Positions 40,273 through 40,377 of a stretch of 40,377 nucleotides of DNA are shown one piece after another. The position numbers were made by a program, and so were the translations under genes. This DNA is from Bipolaris cookei (lineage: Eukaryota > Ascomycota > Dothideomycetes > Pleosporales > Pleosporaceae): NCBI GenBank assembly GCA_002286855.1, contig NRSV01000122.1, positions 903 through 41,279 on the forward strand, read 5' to 3'. Position 1 is the first letter of the stretch. Every line of letters begins with the position of its first letter. The notes below the pieces were generated by a model. That model did not search any database and was not told the origin of the DNA. It worked only from the letters and a program-made list of their open reading frames with translations.

Positions 40273-40377
40273 TCATTATTATTATTCCATTATAGTCCTG
40301 TATCAGCCGTTGGCTATGTAGGACTTTGGCCAAAGGCCGTTCTATCTAACTAGTTACAATTTGGTACGTTGTGCTGT
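40273..40377 (-). mobile_element. 3' tail of another LINE copy (continues outside the window)
   Basis: 40285-40377 repeats 30087-30178 with one base difference that I noticed (ttggtacg in place of ttgatacg), and the same ATT-type tail (attattattattcc) marks the end at about 40273-40285. On the minus strand this is the end of the same LINE family. The rest lies to the right. It sits about 380 bp upstream of the receptor start. Confidence 0.85.

Noticed and set aside
1..40377. tRNA, rRNA or other structured RNA genes
   Set aside because: No A/B box pairs or conserved rRNA stretches were noticed on reading; a tRNA scan was not possible.

Overview
This is a window from a filamentous ascomycete. 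The evidence is short (about 50-65 nt) GT-AG introns with CTAAC/TACTAAC-like branch sites, a HET-NACHT-WD40 receptor gene, Tad1-like LINEs, a chromodomain Ty3/Gypsy element and a pogo/Fot1-type transposase. The gene families look most like Dothideomycetes (Pleosporales), but that placement is an impression. The window is an accessory, repeat-rich compartment: few intact host genes, several genes broken by insertions, stops or a frameshift, and long stretches without recognisable coding sequence.

Layout. 1-1361: the RNase H end of a LINE, split by a solo LTR (841-1263, target duplication CTTCG). 1363-8841, minus strand: an AhpD-like (carboxymuconolactone decarboxylase-like) host gene split by a complete Ty3/Gypsy chromovirus (1857-8595). 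That element has 423-bp LTRs that read as identical, a GCTGC target duplication, open gag and pol frames joined by a canonical -1 slippery heptamer (TTTTTTA), and an extra antisense gene for a zinc-cluster protein between pol and the 3' LTR. 8923-11375: mostly non-coding, with small tandem and inverted repeats. 11376-13136: an intact pogo/Fot1-type transposase. 14383-14914 and 19567-19969: two paralogues of a small three-exon gene, the second broken. 16436-17532: a two-exon hypothetical gene. 22507-24057: a conserved hypothetical protein with an ATP-grasp-like C-terminus, just downstream of a 12-bp minisatellite. 24251-24922: a PIF1-like helicase pseudogene. 25862-26317: a small coiled-coil protein whose start codon is an exon by itself. 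26864-29297, minus strand: a 671-codon trypsin-like serine protease gene broken by a 413-bp solo LTR and one in-frame TAG. 30062-31930: a 5'-truncated LINE ending in an (AAT)n tail. 32045-33350: fragments of another LINE ORF1 and of a second Gypsy element with its LTR. 33483-33806: a small cysteine-rich protein. 35391-39889, minus strand: a HET-NACHT-WD40 receptor with one intron, an array of about 13 near-identical 42-residue WD repeats and a 2-nt deletion inside the array. The right edge (40273-40377) is the 3' tail of another copy of the same LINE family.

How it fits together. The most notable system is the chromovirus. It combines a typical Gag-Pol with a -1 frameshift, a Gag C-terminus carrying a motif W-x2-C-x4-C-x2-H three times, and a reverse-strand ORF with the exact cysteine spacing of a fungal Zn(II)2Cys6 domain. 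Identical LTRs and undamaged frames suggest recent movement. At both genes that are split by LTR sequence, removing the insertion and one copy of the target duplication restores an open host reading frame, so the ancestral genes can be recognised. The receptor fits the known fungal allorecognition class, where repeat arrays of this kind are hypervariable.
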